From 2-02-FULL-45-10 sp964478235 (GTDB lineage Bacteria > Patescibacteriota > Patescibacteriia > Magasanikbacterales > GWA2-37-8): a stretch of 60,050 bases of DNA. The notes beneath the pieces were generated by a model that worked only from the letters and a program-made list of their open reading frames with translations, made no database searches and was not told where the DNA came from. The DNA lies in contig CAYZGX010000006.1 of NCBI GenBank assembly GCA_964478235.1, positions 1 through 60,050 on the forward strand, given 5' to 3'. Shown piece after piece: positions 58,459 through 60,050 of the stretch. The translations under genes were made by a program, and so were the position numbers. Every line of letters starts with the position of its first letter. The stretch's first letter is position 1.

Positions 58459-59946
58459 ATGAAGTTTGAAAAAATACTCATACTCTACCTTGTTAGTTTC
58501 CTCACCTTGGCCGGACTGTCTCTGCGTCTCGTGCCGGGGATTCTCGCTGGTAATTGTTTTTTTCAAACAAGTTGGTTTTCTTGTAACACGGCATTATCTT
58601 CGCCGCAAAAAATAGCTGTCACGGCACTCATTATTGCTGTGGTAGCTATTTTTGGTTTAGTGAGTTGGTCAATTTGGAATGCTTTGGCTGTTGGAACAAC
58701 AATGTCGCTCAAAAAAATCCAAGCACTATTTGTCGTTTTGGCGTTGTCGTCTTTGGTCATGATTCCGTTTGGCTCAAGCGATCTCAGCTATTATTTTGAA
58801 GCCGGGCGAGCTCTGGCTAACGGCTACAACGTGTACACCGACACCTGGCCGATGCAAAAAGTTTTTGTCTATCCAATCCCCACCAACGACATCATTGGAT
58901 TTTCCTATGGTCCAATTATTGCCCTCGCTTTTGAAAGCCTCTATCGCCTGAGCGGTGAATCAATCGTTTGGTTCATCGTTTTGTGGAAGAGCATCATGTT
59001 CGCTTCGCTCGTAGCGTTAAGTTTTTTGGTGAGAGCGCTGGTTCGGGTAATTGTTCGGCAAGAAATGTCGCTCGTCTCAACACTGTTATTTGCTAGTCAA
59101 CCAATCTTCTTGTTTGAGTGGGTGGTGAATGGTCATTTTGATGTCTTGTGGCTCCTGTGTGTACTTGTAGCCGCGCTCTTTGCTCACAAAAAACAATGGT
59201 GGCTCGTTATCCCAGCTCTGGTTGTTGGTATTTGGATAAAGTTCATTCCACTTCTTCTCACTCCGATTTTTGTCATTTGGTGGCTTCAGAGCTGGTCAAA
59301 AGATACTTGGAAGCAACAGTTAACAAGTACTAGTGCCGGCCTGGTTCTTGGGGCAGGGGTGACGATATTCAGCTGGATGCCGTACTGGCACGGCCCACAA
59401 GTCTTTGTCTCGGTAGCTATCCAGTCGAAATGGGCAGTTATTAGTATTTTTGCCACCCTCTATTACTCACTCAAACCTCTTTTTGTTTGGTTATTCCAAG
59501 ATGGTGCACATTGGTATTTGACTCGAGCTGTTCAAGGATTTTTACTAGCCTTCTTTACCTTCACTTTGTGGCCGTATCTTTCCAAAGTTTGGAATGTTGT
59601 TCGCCGTAATGATTTTTGGCTCAGTGAAAATTATCTACAGCTCATTTTTATTTTTCTCCTCAGCTATTTGATGTTGTGGCAAAAATCTTTTTTGCCATGG
59701 TATGCCGCTTGGTTTTTGCCATTTGGTTTGCTGCTCTTCACCATCAAACGATCCGACACCGCTTGGCGTATCGCTCGCTGGCTGAGCTTCACCCCGTTTG
59801 CGTATTATATGCTGTGGTTAGTTGATTGGCATCTCACCCGGACAGACGCCGGAAGTGAGTTGTGGTTTTATGCTTCAATTGTCGGAATCGTGATGGTATA
59901 TCCGCTCACGTTGTTGTATCGTTGGCGCGCTAAGCAGTTTGAATAA
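58459..59946 (+). CDS. GT87-like integral membrane glycosyltransferase
   Basis: About eleven to twelve membrane helices in 495 aa. The first outer loop holds GSSDLSYYFEAGRALANGYNVYTDTWP (read in parts), a D-containing loop typical of GT-C mannosyltransferases (GT87/DUF2029, polyprenol-phosphate-sugar dependent). WVVNGHFDVLWLLCVLVAAL fits the second conserved loop. It starts 5 nt after rfbH and is likely in its operon, acting on the outer face with a lipid-linked sugar made by the GT2-type enzyme upstream. The sugar is unknown. Confidence 0.78.
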   Translation: MKFEKILILYLVSFLTLAGLSLRLVPGILAGNCFFQTSWFSCNTALSSPQKIAVTALIIAVVAIFGLVSWSIWNALAVGTTMSLKKIQALFVVLALSSLVMIPFGSSDLSYYFEAGRALANGYNVYTDTWPMQKVFVYPIPTNDIIGFSYGPIIALAFESLYRLSGESIVWFIVLWKSIMFASLVALSFLVRALVRVIVRQEMSLVSTLLFASQPIFLFEWVVNGHFDVLWLLCVLVAALFAHKKQWWLVIPALVVGIWIKFIPLLLTPIFVIWWLQSWSKDTWKQQLTSTSAGLVLGAGVTIFSWMPYWHGPQVFVSVAIQSKWAVISIFATLYYSLKPLFVWLFQDGAHWYLTRAVQGFLLAFFTFTLWPYLSKVWNVVRRNDFWLSENYLQLIFIFLLSYLMLWQKSFLPWYAAWFLPFGLLLFTIKRSDTAWRIARWLSFTPFAYYMLWLVDWHLTRTDAGSELWFYASIVGIVMVYPLTLLYRWRAKQFE

Positions 59947-59948
59947 CT

Positions 59949-60050
59949 ATGAAACAGCTATTTCAAAAAATTAAAGATGGTTTTGCCCGAGCTCCACATC
60001 GGTTTGTTGGTCGCCAGATCTACAAAGCGCTGGTTATTGTGCCGTACACC
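59949..60050 (+). CDS. Start of another gene, cut by the window edge
   Basis: An ATG two bases after the GT87-like stop opens a frame of 34 codons (MKQLFQKIKDGF...) that runs off the window. The residues are basic and helical at first, then turn hydrophobic (YKALVIVPYT). Too little is present to name it; by position it is the next gene of the rfbH operon. Confidence 0.6.
   Translation, partial: MKQLFQKIKDGFARAPHRFVGRQIYKALVIVPYT

Overview
The window reads as a piece of a Patescibacteria (CPR) chromosome, most like the Parcubacteria/ABY1 side. The evidence is a 16S rRNA gene that ends in its own terminator with no tRNA or 23S behind it, a dense gene layout with few ribosome binding sites, giant Cys-rich surface proteins that start with a two-helix pilin-like module, and a streamlined set of core genes. 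Placement rests on reading only; a 16S search would settle it. Intrinsic promoters are easy to see and nearly all have a 17-bp spacer between TTGACN and TATACT-like boxes.

Layout. 1-5.3 kb: 16S 3' part, tRNA-Val(GAC), tRNA-Ile(GAU), a TrmA/RlmD-type RNA methyltransferase, lepB, hisS, rpsU. 5.3-20.9 kb: a cell-surface block with a pilin-like/Ig protein, an 11-kb gene for a 3695-residue mosaic protein that shares its N-terminal module, and three small membrane-anchored or lipoprotein genes carrying DxDxDG calcium-binding repeats. 20.9-26.8 kb: ybeY, dgkA, ftsA, ftsZ, nrdR, a one-helix membrane protein, pyk. 26.8-31.4 kb: glyA (-), a small cassette gene, a coiled-coil protein, and elp3 (-) divergent from a Trm9-like methyltransferase with only 5 nt between start codons. 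31.4-33.5 kb: an accessory island with a possible ncRNA and three GC-rich genes of unknown function. Two have matching structured leaders, the third a type I hammerhead ribozyme in its 5' UTR. 33.5-39.2 kb: an EamA transporter, a clan-A glycoside hydrolase, tRNA-Val(UAC), an M1 aminopeptidase, an amino acid permease and an HTH regulator with palindromic sites. 39.4-45.3 kb: ECF sigma, anti-sigma-like membrane protein, a long structured leader, and an S-layer-like protein. 45.4-60 kb: an envelope polysaccharide cluster (ligase/polymerase, rfbF, rfbG, acetaldehyde dehydrogenase, hydroxyoxovalerate aldolase, a YerE/acetolactate-synthase-type TPP enzyme, an SDR, glycosyltransferases, rfbH) interrupted by three tandem Nudix-like paralogues with degenerate Nudix boxes.

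How it fits together. rfbF-rfbG-rfbH supply a CDP-4-keto-3,6-dideoxyhexose. The TPP enzyme with its aldolase/dehydrogenase partners suggests a C-branched deoxysugar, possibly with an unusual branch. The ECF/anti-sigma pair and the structured leader probably control the S-layer. The most unusual content is a set of singleton GC-rich genes (28.2, 31.8, 32.4, 33.0, 35.7, 54.9 and 56.4 kb). Each has its own leader and a strong Shine-Dalgarno, most a clear promoter too. Most also have a long terminal hairpin. The surrounding host genes are translated from very short or absent leaders.
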